Positions 8,839 through 18,887 of a stretch of DNA of 64,000 bases are shown here, piece after piece. The notes under the pieces are model-generated. The model did no database searches. It saw only the letters and a list, made by a program, of their open reading frames with translations, and was not told the origin of the DNA. A program made the translations under genes and the position numbers. Where the stretch lies: positions 1,115,194-1,179,193 of the forward strand of contig CAVZBY010000011.1 in the NCBI GenBank assembly GCA_963773685.1. Direction: 5' to 3'. Position 1 is the stretch's first letter, and every line of letters starts with the position of its first letter. Source of the DNA: JALHVH01 sp963773685. GTDB taxonomy: Bacteria > Acidobacteriota > Aminicenantia > Aminicenantales > Saccharicenantaceae.

Positions 8839-10053
8839 TCAAGCCTTTTTCAGCTTCTTGAGATAGGCCGGGTCGACGTCCGCCCCGAGCCCGGGCGTCT
8901 CGGGCAGGGTGATCATCCCGCCCTTGACCGTCATGCCCCCGACGATGGGGTCGACGACGTGCGAGAAGTACCCGTCCAGGTCCGCATAGACGATGTTCCG
9001 CGTGGCCGCGTGGACGTGGGCGGCGGCCGTCAGGGCCAGGCGCGTCTCGTTCATGCAGCCGAGCATGCAGCGGATGTTCGCGGCCTCGGCGATGGTCGCG
9101 ATCTTGAGGGAGTTCGTCATACCGCCCGCCTTCATCAGCTTGATGTTGAAGAAATCGCAGGCGTCGGCCTTGATGAGCCGGACGGCGTCGGTGGGCGAGA
9201 ATAGGGCTTCGTCCGCCATGATGGGGATGGGGCTTTCTTCCCGCACCTGCCGGAGGCCCGACGTGTCGCTCAGGACGACGGGCTGCTCGCAGAACTGGAT
9301 GCGAAGCGGCGCGACGCCCTTCAGGGCGTAGATGGCCTGGGGGACGGTATAGCCCTGGTTGGCGTCGACGCGGAGGCCGATGCCGTCGCCGACGGCTTCC
9401 CGGATCGCCCGAAGGTTGGCGATGTCATCGTCCGGGTCGTGGCCCATCTTGACCTTCAGGGTCTTGAAGCCGGCCGCAACGTGGTCCTTCGCGCTCTTGA
9501 CCATTTTCTCCAGCGTGTCGATACCGGTCGTGACGTCGGTCTCGAACGTCGTCTTGTCGCCGCCGAGCAGACGGAAGACGGGAAGGCCGGCGGCCTTGCC
9601 GAGGATGTCGTAGAGGGCCATGTCATAGGCGGCTACCATGCTCGGGCTCGAGTGGATGAAAGCGCCGAACGTCTTATTGGCGGCTTCGATGGCCAGAGGG
9701 TCCTTCCCCTTGAGCATATCCCTCATGCTCCGGGCCGCGGCGATGTTGGTCTCCTGCGTCTCGCCGGTGATGGGCTGGAACGGACAGGATTCTCCGAGGC
9801 CGACGATACCGCCGTCGGTCAGGACGCGGACGAGGACGCCGTTCGTGCTCGTGACCGTCCCGAGCGAGATGGTGAAGGGTTCGACCAAGTCGATGTCGAA
9901 GTAATAGATCTCGACGTCCTTGATCTTGAGCTTACCGGCCTTGGCGGCGGCCGCCTCGACCTTCTCCGCCGCTCCGGCCCAACGTGCGGGCACGGTGACG
10001 CCCAGGGCCCCGAGCCCCAGGGTCTGCATGAATTGTTTTCGCGAAAGGGCCAT
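8839..10053 (-). CDS. Enolase-superfamily dipeptide epimerase (L-Ala-D/L-Glu epimerase-like), exported
   Basis: 404 residues. The muconate-lactonizing/mandelate-racemase fold is complete: an N-terminal capping domain, then a barrel with catalytic Lys in TLKVKMG, metal ligands in RVDANQG, FCEQP and IMADEA, and the second Lys in FNIKLMKAGG. This arrangement is the dipeptide epimerase pattern, so the likely reaction is epimerisation of the second residue of short dipeptides. The N-terminus (SRKQFMQTLGLGALGVTVPA) looks like a Tat or Sec signal, with SRKQF instead of the usual twin arginine, so export is likely but the route is unsure. The ATG at 10053 follows AAGGAGGGAG. The job fits its peptidase neighbours: it would make D-containing dipeptides from peptidoglycan or diet usable. 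Confidence 0.85.
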   Translation of the reverse strand: MALSRKQFMQTLGLGALGVTVPARWAGAAEKVEAAAAKAGKLKIKDVEIYYFDIDLVEPFTISLGTVTSTNGVLVRVLTDGGIVGLGESCPFQPITGETQETNIAAARSMRDMLKGKDPLAIEAANKTFGAFIHSSPSMVAAYDMALYDILGKAAGLPVFRLLGGDKTTFETDVTTGIDTLEKMVKSAKDHVAAGFKTLKVKMGHDPDDDIANLRAIREAVGDGIGLRVDANQGYTVPQAIYALKGVAPLRIQFCEQPVVLSDTSGLRQVREESPIPIMADEALFSPTDAVRLIKADACDFFNIKLMKAGGMTNSLKIATIAEAANIRCMLGCMNETRLALTAAAHVHAATRNIVYADLDGYFSHVVDPIVGGMTVKGGMITLPETPGLGADVDPAYLKKLKKA

Positions 10054-10199
10054 GATGCTAATCTCCCTCCTTGACTTCGGGGGCCCTAAGGGCCCCGTCC
10101 TACCCCGTCATTCTTAGCGCAGAGGGCGGCTCCTGTCAACCGCGCTTTGCTTTCGGGCGCCGGTTCTGATAATAGGGAGGAGTGGAAGGAGAACGGACC

Positions 10200-11966
10200 A
10201 TGATGCATCTCTCCCTTGGAAAGCGCTTCCTCAGAACGACGATCTCTCTATCCGTCCTGGCTCTTCTGTTGTCCGCGGCCCCGGCCGCCGCGGCGGCCCC
10301 CGAGGACGATGCCGCCGTCCGGGTGACCCGGCTCGCCGACGAATATGTCCACGAATACATCGCCCGGAATCCGGAAATGGCCACGTTCGAGGGCCTGCCG
10401 GACGCCCCTGACGACAAGCTGAGCGACAATTCCCTGGAGGCCCTCGCGGCCTGGCAAGCGAAGGAGGACGGCTGGCTCGCCCGGCTGGCCGTCATCGACG
10501 GCTCCGCCCTCTGGGGCCGGCCCGAATGGCTGACCTACGGTTTCCTACGCGAGGCCCTCGAAGCATCGAAGGGTATGCGCGTCGCCCGGACCGAGCTCTG
10601 GCCGGTGAACCAGATGTCCGGGTGGCAGGCGGGACTGGCCCAGCTCGCGAGCATCCAGCCCGTGGGCACGCCCGCGGCCAGACAGAAGGCGCTGGCCCGC
10701 TTCGGCCGGGTCCCGCGCTACCTCGATACGGAGATCCTCAACCTCGAGGAAGGGCTGAGGCTCGGCTATTCCACGCCGAAGCCGAACGTCGAGCTCACGC
10801 TCGTCCAGTTGGATACGCTCCTCGAGACCCCGGTCGGGGACTCCCCGTTCTTCCTCCCGGCCAAGAGGGACGGAGATGCCGGGTTCCGCGCCGAATGGGA
10901 GCGTCTGCTCAAGGAGGAGATCACGCCGGCCGTCCGACGCTACCGCGACTTCCTGAAGAACGAATACCTGCCGAAGGCGCGGACTTCCATCGCCATCTCG
11001 GCCCTTCCGAACGGGGCGCAGGCCTATCGCGCCCTCTTCCGGTCCATGGCCAGCCTGGACCGGCCCGCCGAGGAGACCTATCGCCTCGGCGAAAAGGCCG
11101 TGGCCCGGAACGAAGCGGAGGCCGCGGAGATCGGGCGGAAGATCTTCAAGGTTCAGGATCTCGATGCCGTCAAGAAAAAGATGCAGGAAGATCCGGGGAA
11201 CCATTTCCGGACCCGGGAAGAGCTACTGGACTTTACCCAAGAGGCCGTCGACCGGGCGCGCCTGGCCATGCCGGCATGGGTCGAATTCATGCCCAAGGCC
11301 GATGTCGTGGTCGAGCCCATCCCCGGCTATCTCGAGAAGACCGCGTCGAGCGGCTACCAGTCGGGAGCCCTCGACGGGAGCCGTCCCGGCGTCTACATGA
11401 TCAACCTCTATCGGCCGGAGGAGCAGTCAAAGGCGCAGGTCGAGCTCACGGCTTTCCATGAAACCTATCCCGGACACCACTTCCAGATCTCGGTCTCGGC
11501 GGAGCTTCCGAGGCCCCACCTCATCACCCGGCTCGTCGCGAGCGGGGGATATATCGAAGGCTGGGCCAGGTATGCCGAAGCCCTCTCCGAGGAAATGGGG
11601 CTCTTTTCGACGGACATCGCCAGGATCAACCGCCGCATGTGGCCCGCCCATGGCATGGTCGTCGACCCCGGTCTCCACGTCCTGGGCTGGACGAAAGAGC
11701 GCGCGGTCGCGTACGTCATGGCGACGGGGCGATTCAGCCCGCACGAAGCGGAATCCCTGGTCGACCGGATCATCGCCTGGCCGGCCCAGCTGACGACCTA
11801 TGACACGGGCGGGCTCGAGTTCTTCGCCCTCCGGGAAAAGGCCGAGAAGGCGCTGGGCCCGAAGTTCGACATCCGGGCCTTCCATTCCGAGATCCTCCGG
11901 TACGGGGCCGTGACTTTGCCCATGCTCCGGGAGATCGTCGACCGCTGGATCGCGAACCGGAAGTAG
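10200..11966 (+). CDS. DUF885 family exported metallopeptidase-like protein
   Basis: 588 residues with a Sec signal peptide (residues 1-28) ending in an Ala-rich run. DUF885 proteins are gluzincin-like, and the key motif HETYPGHHFQ is present near residue 420, followed by the conserved EGWARYAEAL some 40 residues later, which carries the third zinc ligand. The role is probably a periplasmic carboxy- or dipeptidase; function is inferred from the family. The first ATG at 10200 has AAGGAGA eight bases upstream; a GTG at 10182 is open but would overlap that site. The stop codon TAG at 11964 belongs to a REP1 repeat, so the present C-terminus (DRWIANRK) is where the repeat begins. Length is normal. 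Confidence 0.85.
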   Translation: MMHLSLGKRFLRTTISLSVLALLLSAAPAAAAAPEDDAAVRVTRLADEYVHEYIARNPEMATFEGLPDAPDDKLSDNSLEALAAWQAKEDGWLARLAVIDGSALWGRPEWLTYGFLREALEASKGMRVARTELWPVNQMSGWQAGLAQLASIQPVGTPAARQKALARFGRVPRYLDTEILNLEEGLRLGYSTPKPNVELTLVQLDTLLETPVGDSPFFLPAKRDGDAGFRAEWERLLKEEITPAVRRYRDFLKNEYLPKARTSIAISALPNGAQAYRALFRSMASLDRPAEETYRLGEKAVARNEAEAAEIGRKIFKVQDLDAVKKKMQEDPGNHFRTREELLDFTQEAVDRARLAMPAWVEFMPKADVVVEPIPGYLEKTASSGYQSGALDGSRPGVYMINLYRPEEQSKAQVELTAFHETYPGHHFQISVSAELPRPHLITRLVASGGYIEGWARYAEALSEEMGLFSTDIARINRRMWPAHGMVVDPGLHVLGWTKERAVAYVMATGRFSPHEAESLVDRIIAWPAQLTTYDTGGLEFFALREKAEKALGPKFDIRAFHSEILRYGAVTLPMLREIVDRWIANRK

Positions 11967-11985
11967 CCGCGGGCTTCAGCCTGCG
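11962..11985 (+). repeat. REP1 copy overlapping a stop codon
   Basis: AGTAGC then CGCGGGC-TTCA-GCCTGCG. The TAG of its head is the stop codon of the DUF885 gene. Confidence 0.65.
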
Positions 11986-12010
11986 TCCGGGGCTTACGAT
12001 CTGGACGGAT

Positions 12011-12039
12011 TTGCCAAATCCCGCCGCGGGGAGTATACT
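12011..12039 (+). promoter_or_regulatory. Promoter of the DEAD-box helicase gene
   Basis: TTGCCA, 17 bases, TATACT. The -10 lies in a 12-base perfect palindrome (GGAGTATACTCC, 12031-12042 approximately). A leader of roughly 105 bases separates it from the ATG at 12152, long enough for cold-type control as often seen for RNA helicases. Confidence 0.6.
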
Positions 12040-12151
12040 CCACCCTCGAACATCTGGCAGGAATCGATCCCAGCGAATTGTTCTTCCGACCCGGACGATA
12101 ATTTCTTCGACGATCCCCCCGCATGTTTCAATCACGTTTAAAGGAAGAATG

Positions 12152-13453
<1,302 letters not shown>

Positions 13454-13469
13454 AACGCGGCTCCGTTCC

Positions 13470-13560
13470 CTAGATGATCTCCAGCGAATCCTTGTCCGGC
13501 AGGGACGGGAACTTCGCGTGCGGCTCGGCCTGATACCAGAAGGTCCGGACAACACCTATT
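13470..13560 (-). pseudogene. C-terminal remnant, DUF2961/GH172-like
   Basis: On the minus strand about 27 codons read VVRTFWYQAEPHAKFPSLPD then KDSLEII and a stop at 13470. FWYQ.EPH..FP.LP is reminiscent of the C-terminal segment of DUF2961 (glycoside hydrolase family 172) proteins. There is no start codon or ribosome site, and the frame is lost before the next gene, so it looks like the left-over end of a deleted gene. The match is from memory, hence low confidence. Confidence 0.35.
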
Positions 13561-13621
13561 TCCCGGAGAGGAACTTTTGCCGGGAAAGGGCCGTATGTTA
13601 TCAAGGAGAGAAGGCATCATC

Positions 13622-14644
13622 ATGAAAAAGCCCGCTGTCATCGTCTCGAGCCTTATCCTCGCTCTGGGCATCGCCGTCTCCGCGGCCGGCCAAAGCCTGG
13701 ACATCCCGTCCAAAACCTGGGGCATCAGCTTCGGCAATTCGAAGGAATTCACCGGCCTGCGGTTCAACTTCCGGGATAGCCATGTACGGAAGATCTCGGG
13801 GATCAATGTGACCCTATGGCAGCCGCGCAAGGATAATAGAGATTCCCTCATCACCGGAATATCCATCGGGATGATCCCCGGAGGCGGGAGGCTTCGCGGT
13901 CTCCAGCTCGGGATCCTTGACGTCGGCGCGGAGCGGGATATGAAGGGATTCTCCGTGGGGCTCCTGGGCGCGGGCGCCGGAGAGAACATCACGGGGATCA
14001 ATATCGCCGGGCTCGGGATCGGAGCGGGAAAGAACGTCAAAGGTCTCAACGTCGGGGGACTCGGCGCCGGCGCCGGAGAAGACCTGACCGGGATCAGCAT
14101 CGGCGGGTTGGGGGTCGGCTGCGGGAATAATCTGAAGGGGTTATCCTTCGGCGGCCTCGGGGTTGGGGCCGGCGAGAATGCTCACGGCATCACCGTCGGC
14201 GGATTGGGGGCAGGCGCCGGGAAGAATATGATCGGCCTCAATATCGGAGGCATCGGTCTGGGCGCGGGAGAACGGCTGTCCGGGATCAACCTCGCGGGTA
14301 TCGGCGCGGGGGCGGGGAAGGAGCTCAAAGGCCTAACCATGGCCGGCATCGCTGCCGGCGCACCCAGGGTCCGCGGCCTTGCCGTGGCGGGATGGGTCGT
14401 CGGCGGGCAGGACCTCAAGGGCGCTTTCCTGTCCGGGATCTGCGTCTATGTGCCTAAGGACGGGAGGATATCGGGCCTCGCCGCCAGCCCCTTCAATTTC
14501 ATCAAGGGTTCCCAAACCGGCGTGTCTATCGGGATCGTGAACTATGCCTGGAGCGTGGATGGGGTTCAGATCGGGATCGTCAATATCGTTCGCGACAATC
14601 CCCCGTCCTTGAGAGTGCTTCCGTTGTTCAATACGAGCTTCTAA
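13622..14644 (+). CDS. Exported 16-residue-repeat surface protein, LA_2272-like
   Basis: 340 residues. A signal peptide (MKKPAVIVSSLILALGIAVS AAG; cleavage near residue 23) is followed by a globular 70 residues and then by about a dozen tandem 16-residue units of the form GLNVGGLGAGAGEDLT (roughly residues 92-280). Each unit has Gly at position 1, alternating small and aliphatic residues, and a charged turn. The pattern suits a beta-solenoid or a fine-pitched barrel wall. The C-terminal SIGIVNYAWSVDGVQIGIVN resembles the family known as LA_2272 surface repeat proteins. Function unknown; surface location is inferred. The start ATG at 13622 follows AAGGAGAGAAGG; longer starts overlap that site. 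No close partner gene: upstream is a helicase, downstream a small unknown gene on the other strand. Confidence 0.8.
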   Translation: MKKPAVIVSSLILALGIAVSAAGQSLDIPSKTWGISFGNSKEFTGLRFNFRDSHVRKISGINVTLWQPRKDNRDSLITGISIGMIPGGGRLRGLQLGILDVGAERDMKGFSVGLLGAGAGENITGINIAGLGIGAGKNVKGLNVGGLGAGAGEDLTGISIGGLGVGCGNNLKGLSFGGLGVGAGENAHGITVGGLGAGAGKNMIGLNIGGIGLGAGERLSGINLAGIGAGAGKELKGLTMAGIAAGAPRVRGLAVAGWVVGGQDLKGAFLSGICVYVPKDGRISGLAASPFNFIKGSQTGVSIGIVNYAWSVDGVQIGIVNIVRDNPPSLRVLPLFNTSF

Positions 14645-14691
14645 TCGTCGAGGCGGGATTCAAAGGACGCTTACACTCTGTGCGTGTCCTG

Positions 14692-14901
14692 TCAATTATC
14701 TTTACACTTCTCCTCTGAACACCGGCCCGCTTCGAGGCTCAGAACGAACTCCCTGTAGGCCTCGAGCTCGGGCAGGGAGTACTCCTCGGCAAGACGACAG
14801 GCCGTCTCGAAGGCTCCCCGGGCGTCCTCGCCATCGTCCGTGTAGCAGGCGAACGCACAGAGGTCTAAAAGGACCATGGCCACCGTCTTCTCTTTGTTCA
14901 T
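14692..14901 (-). CDS. Small hypothetical protein, TPR-like
   Basis: 69 residues, MNKEKTVAMVLLDLCAFACY then two predicted amphipathic helices (DARGAFETACRLAEEYSL and PELEAYREFVLSLEAG) like one TPR hairpin, and a Cys-containing tail. A ribosome site GAGGGAG lies eight to nine bases before the ATG. No signal peptide or membrane segment. I do not recognise it. It lies between the repeat protein and the divergent polyamine operon. Codon use looks like its neighbours. It might be a real small gene or a chance frame; the ribosome site favours real. Confidence 0.5.
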   Translation of the reverse strand: MNKEKTVAMVLLDLCAFACYTDDGEDARGAFETACRLAEEYSLPELEAYREFVLSLEAGRCSEEKCKDN

Positions 14902-15023
14902 GCTCTTTCTCCCTCGCCTCCATTCTCTGCAAGCGCCGTGCCAGAACGTTCTTGAAAAACGCGGGGCGTTGGGCCATAATGAAAAAACTTTCGGCGCGAG
15001 GTTCGCGCGAGGAGTCCCGACGG

Positions 15024-16194
15024 TTGAACGGTTTCCTGGAATTTCGTGATGTCTCGAAGAGATTCGGGGCCATCCAGGCCGTCGACAACGCTTCTCTCAG
15101 CATCACCAAGGGCGAGGTCTTCTCCCTCCTCGGGCCGAGCGGCTGCGGCAAGACGACCATGCTGCGCCTGGCCGCCGGGTTCGAGCGCCCGGACACGGGA
15201 CGCGTCCTCCTCGACGGCGAGGACATCACCGACCTCCCGCCCGAGAAGCGCCGGGTCAACACCATCTTCCAGAGCTACGCCCTGTTCCCGCACATGACCG
15301 TCCGGGAGAACATCGCCTTCGGCCTCCGCGTCGCCAAGCGGCCGAAGGGCGAGATCGACGACGAGGTCGACCGGATGCTCCGCCTCATCCGCATGACCGA
15401 CCTGGCCGCCCAGAAGCCGGACCTCCTCTCCGGCGGGCAGAAACAGCGCGTGGCCATCGCCCGCGCCCTCGTCAACAAGCCCCGGGTGCTCCTCCTCGAC
15501 GAGCCGCTGGCCGCCCTCGATCTCAAGCTCCGCCAGCGGATGCTCATCGAGCTCGACATGATCCACGACGAGGTCGGGATCACGTTCCTCTACGTCACCC
15601 ACGACCAGGGCGAGGCCATGAGCCTCAGCGACCGCATCGCCGTCATGGACTCGGGGCGGATCGAGCAGGTCGGCACGCCCGTCGAAATTTACGAGGCCCC
15701 GCGGACGAGCTTCGTCGCCGCCTTCATCGGCGACACGAACTTCCTCGAAGGCGAGGTCGCGGGCCTCGAGGACGGGGAATACAGCCGCCTCGCGATCGCG
15801 AGGCGTCACGGACATCGTCTGTTTCAACGACAAGTCCATCCGGCCGGGCCAGCCCGTCTTCCTGAGCATCCGGCCGGAAAAGATCCATATCTCCCGGGAC
15901 AAGCCGGAGGAGGCGAGGCTTCGGAACATGCTTCCCGCCGTCGTCGAGGACGTCATCTACCTCGGCTCGACGACCAAGTACTGGGTCCGGGCCGGGGAGA
16001 TCCGGATCCAGGTCCTCCGCCAGCACTCCCGTTTCTTCCTCGACGAGAAGCCCATCCGCTGGAACGACGAGGTCTGGGTCTGGTGGCACGGCGACGACGG
16101 CTTCATGCTCGAGCGCTACCGGGAGGTCGACGAGGACCTCCTGGCGGTCCCCCCGCGCAAGGTGGGCGAGCCCGACGGGGGGAACGGGCGTTGA
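15024..16194 (+). CDS. potA: Spermidine/putrescine ABC transporter ATPase, one frameshift
   Basis: ATP-binding subunit of a polyamine importer. Walker A GPSGCGKTT, the Q-loop FQSYALFPHM, signature LSGGQKQR, Walker B VLLLDEP and switch His VTHDQGEAMSL are all intact. After residue about 258 the frame changes: the extension ends at EYSRLAIA, and the TOBE domain continues one base later as VTDIVCFNDKSIRPGQPVFL down to the stop at 16192-16194. One extra base near 15800 is inferred; the rebuilt length is about 389. The TTG at 15024 (GAGGAG nine bases upstream) fits PotA N-termini best; an ATG at 14979 would add 15 residues. The stop overlaps the potB start (TTGA), so the two are translationally coupled. 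Confidence 0.88.
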
Positions 16195-17054
16195 AGGCCG
16201 GAGCCCGGAAGCGGGCCGCGGAATGGCTGGCCTCCGGGCCCTCCATCGTCTGGCTCGGCCTCTTCTTCCTCGTTCCGACCCTCCTCGTCTTCGTCCTCGC
16301 CTTCCATCCGGCCAATCCCTTCGGCGGCATCGGCCCGGGATGGACGCTCGCCAACATCCGCCGGCTGGCCGACCCGGCCATGCTCGCGGTCGCCCGGAGG
16401 ACGCTCGAGATCAGCCTCGCGACCACCGTCATCTGCCTCGTGCTGGCGGTCCCCGTCGGCTATACGCTCGCCCGGGTCTCCGCGAAACGGCGGAACTTCT
16501 TCCTGATGCTCGTCATCATCCCCTTCTGGACCAATTTCCTCATCCGCGTCTTCGCCTGGAAGACGCTCCTCCACCCCGAAGGCCCGATCAAGCACGTCCT
16601 CGCCTTCCTGGGCATCGTCCCGGCCGGGGCGTCCCTCCTCTACCGGCCCGAGGCCGTGGTCCTGGTATCGGTCTATACGTTCCTGCCCTTCACCATCCTG
16701 CCCATCTACGCCGCGGCCGAGAAGTTCGACTTCCGGCTGATGGAGGCCGCCCGGGACCTCGGCGCGCGGCCCTTCGCCGCCTTCCGCAGGATCTTCCTGC
16801 CGGGCATCCGCCGGGGCCTCGTCACGGCCGTCCTCTTCGTCTTCATTCCCGCCCTGGGGTCCTACGTCATTCCCGATATCGTGGGCGGCCCGGGCGGCGA
16901 GATGATCGGCAACAAGATCGCCCAGAGGGTCTTCGTCGACAGGAACCTGCCGCTGGCCAGCGCCCTGTCGGTCGTCCTCATCCTGTCGGTCCTCGCGCCC
17001 CTCGTCGCCGTCCTCCTCCTTCAGCGCCGGGGCGAACCGCCGGAGGTCCTCTAG
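16191..17054 (+). CDS. potB: Spermidine/putrescine ABC transporter permease 1
   Basis: 287 residues, with six predicted membrane helices starting at IVWLGLFFLVPTLLVFVLAF. The permease EAA loop is readable as MEAARDLGARPFAAFRRIFLP, which docks on PotA. The TTG start at 16191 overlaps the potA stop, and its ribosome site lies within the potA tail. It forms the channel with PotC. Eight bases separate it from potC. Order A-B-C-D is the standard one. Sequence is intact. Confidence 0.9.
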   Translation: MKAGARKRAAEWLASGPSIVWLGLFFLVPTLLVFVLAFHPANPFGGIGPGWTLANIRRLADPAMLAVARRTLEISLATTVICLVLAVPVGYTLARVSAKRRNFFLMLVIIPFWTNFLIRVFAWKTLLHPEGPIKHVLAFLGIVPAGASLLYRPEAVVLVSVYTFLPFTILPIYAAAEKFDFRLMEAARDLGARPFAAFRRIFLPGIRRGLVTAVLFVFIPALGSYVIPDIVGGPGGEMIGNKIAQRVFVDRNLPLASALSVVLILSVLAPLVAVLLLQRRGEPPEVL

Positions 17055-17062
17055 GAAGCCGC

Positions 17063-17842
17063 ATGAGACGCAGCCGCCTTCCCATCTGGATCACGGCCGG
17101 AGTGATGGTCTTCTTCTACCTGCCCATCGTCATCCTCGTCGTCAACTCCTTCAACGCCTCGCGTTTCGGCGCGGGGTGGCAGGGGCTCTCCCTGCGCTGG
17201 TACGCCCAGCTCCTTCGCGAGCCGGAGATCTGGCTCGCCGCCCGCAACTCGCTTCTCATCGCGGTCGGGGCCACGGCCCTGTCCGTGGTCCTGGGGACGG
17301 CGGCGGCGTTCGCCCTCCACCGGTTCGGCCGGAGCCGCCTCCAGCGCTTCCATTACGCCCTCGTCTATATGCCCCTGGTCGTCCCGGAGATCCTCATGGG
17401 GATCAGCCTGCTCATGGCGTTCTCCGCGACCGGCGTCCGGCTCGGCCTCGGGACCATATTCCTGGCCCACGTCACGTTCTGCGTCAGCTTCGTGGCCATG
17501 ACCGTCCTGGCCCGGCTCCAGGATTTCGACGACGCCGTCGTCGAGGCCGCCCGCGACCTCGGCGCGGGCTGGGCTCTCACGTTCCGCCGCGTCGTCCTGC
17601 CGATGATCGCGCCGGGGATCGCCGCCGGGGCGCTCCTCGCCTTCACCCTGTCCATCGACGACTTCGTCATCACGTTCTTCGTCGCGGGCCCGGGATCGAC
17701 GACCCTCCCCATCCGGATCTACAGCATGATCAAGTTCGGCTCGCCCCCGCTCATCAACGCCCTGTCGACCATTCTCCTCCTCGTCACGTTCACCGCCGTC
17801 ATCCTGAGCCAGAGGATCTCGAACCCGAGGAGGCGCTCATGA
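17063..17842 (+). CDS. potC: Spermidine/putrescine ABC transporter permease 2
   Basis: 259 residues, six membrane helices beginning MRRSRLPIWITAGVMVFFYL. The EAA motif reads VEAARDLGAGWALTFRRVVL, and the PotC-type FTLSIDDFVITFF helix follows. Partner of PotB in the inner membrane. A GGAAG site lies upstream of the ATG at 17063. Its stop overlaps the potD start by four bases (ATGA), a sign of coupled translation. Intact. Confidence 0.9.
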   Translation: MRRSRLPIWITAGVMVFFYLPIVILVVNSFNASRFGAGWQGLSLRWYAQLLREPEIWLAARNSLLIAVGATALSVVLGTAAAFALHRFGRSRLQRFHYALVYMPLVVPEILMGISLLMAFSATGVRLGLGTIFLAHVTFCVSFVAMTVLARLQDFDDAVVEAARDLGAGWALTFRRVVLPMIAPGIAAGALLAFTLSIDDFVITFFVAGPGSTTLPIRIYSMIKFGSPPLINALSTILLLVTFTAVILSQRISNPRRRS

Positions 17843-18873
17843 GAAAGCTCGTCTCCGGCCTGCTGGCCCTGGCCGCCGCCGCGGCGGTCGCGTCATGCGG
17901 CGGGGCCGGCCCCGTCCTCCACATTTACTCCTGGGCCGACTATTTCAAGCCGGACCTCATCCGCCGCTTCGAACGCGAGCGCGGCGCAAGCGTCGTCATC
18001 GATACGTTCGATTCGAACGAATCCATGTACGCCAAGCTCAAGGCGGGAGCCTCCGGCTACGATCTCCTGACCCCTTCGAGCTACATGGTCAGCCTGATGC
18101 AGGCCCAGGGGATGCTGCAGCCTCTCGACCACGCCCTCCTCCCCAACCTCGTCCACGTCGATCCCGAATATCTGAAGATCGCCATCGACGGGAAGATGGA
18201 GCACTCCGTCCCCTACATGATCGTGAACACGGGCCTCGCCTATCTCGTGAGCCGCGTCCCGGACTTCGTCCCTTCGTGGGCGATGTTCGACAGGGCCGAC
18301 CTCAGGGGCCGGATGACACTGCTCAACGACATGCGGGAGACCATCGGGGCGGGGCTGAAATCGCTGGGGTACAGCCTGAACAGCACGGACCCGAAGGAGC
18401 TCGAGGAGGCCCGCGACGTCGTCCTGCGCTGGAAGAAGAACATCGCCAAGTTCGAGAACGAGCAATACAAGACGGGCATCGCCTCGGGCGAGTTCCTCCT
18501 GGTCCACTCCTACAGCGGAGACATCCTCCAGGTCCGGAAGGAGAACCCCGACATCGCGTTCGCCATCCCCAGGGAAGGGACGGCCATCTCCGTCGACGAC
18601 CTGGTCATCCCGAGGGGGGCCCGCGAGACCGGGCTGGCCCACGCCTTCATCGATTTCCTGCACGACCCGGCCGTGGCCGCGGAAAATTCGGCGTTCCTCA
18701 GCTACCTCTGCCCCAACCGGGAGGGCTACGCCCTCCTGCCCGACGGGATGAGGAACGACCCGGCCGTTTTCATGAGCCCGGAGCTCCGGGCGAAAAGCGA
18801 GATCTTCGCGGACATCGGCGCGGCCAACACGCTCTATGTCAGGATATGGGACGAGATCAAGTCGGCGAAATAG
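17839..18873 (+). CDS. potD: Polyamine-binding lipoprotein
   Basis: 344 residues. The signal peptide ends in a lipobox (AVASC), so the protein is lipid-anchored. The mature part starts with the PotD/PotF-type LHIYSWADYFKPDLIRRFE and keeps SNESMYAKLKAG, YDLLTPSSYM and the NTGLAY segment of the ligand cleft. It hands spermidine or putrescine to PotBC. Which polyamine is bound cannot be told by eye. A lipoprotein anchor instead of a free periplasmic form is common outside Proteobacteria. The ATG lies inside the end of potC. Confidence 0.9.
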   Translation: MRKLVSGLLALAAAAAVASCGGAGPVLHIYSWADYFKPDLIRRFERERGASVVIDTFDSNESMYAKLKAGASGYDLLTPSSYMVSLMQAQGMLQPLDHALLPNLVHVDPEYLKIAIDGKMEHSVPYMIVNTGLAYLVSRVPDFVPSWAMFDRADLRGRMTLLNDMRETIGAGLKSLGYSLNSTDPKELEEARDVVLRWKKNIAKFENEQYKTGIASGEFLLVHSYSGDILQVRKENPDIAFAIPREGTAISVDDLVIPRGARETGLAHAFIDFLHDPAVAAENSAFLSYLCPNREGYALLPDGMRNDPAVFMSPELRAKSEIFADIGAANTLYVRIWDEIKSAK

Positions 18874-18887
18874 GGAGTCCAAACCGA

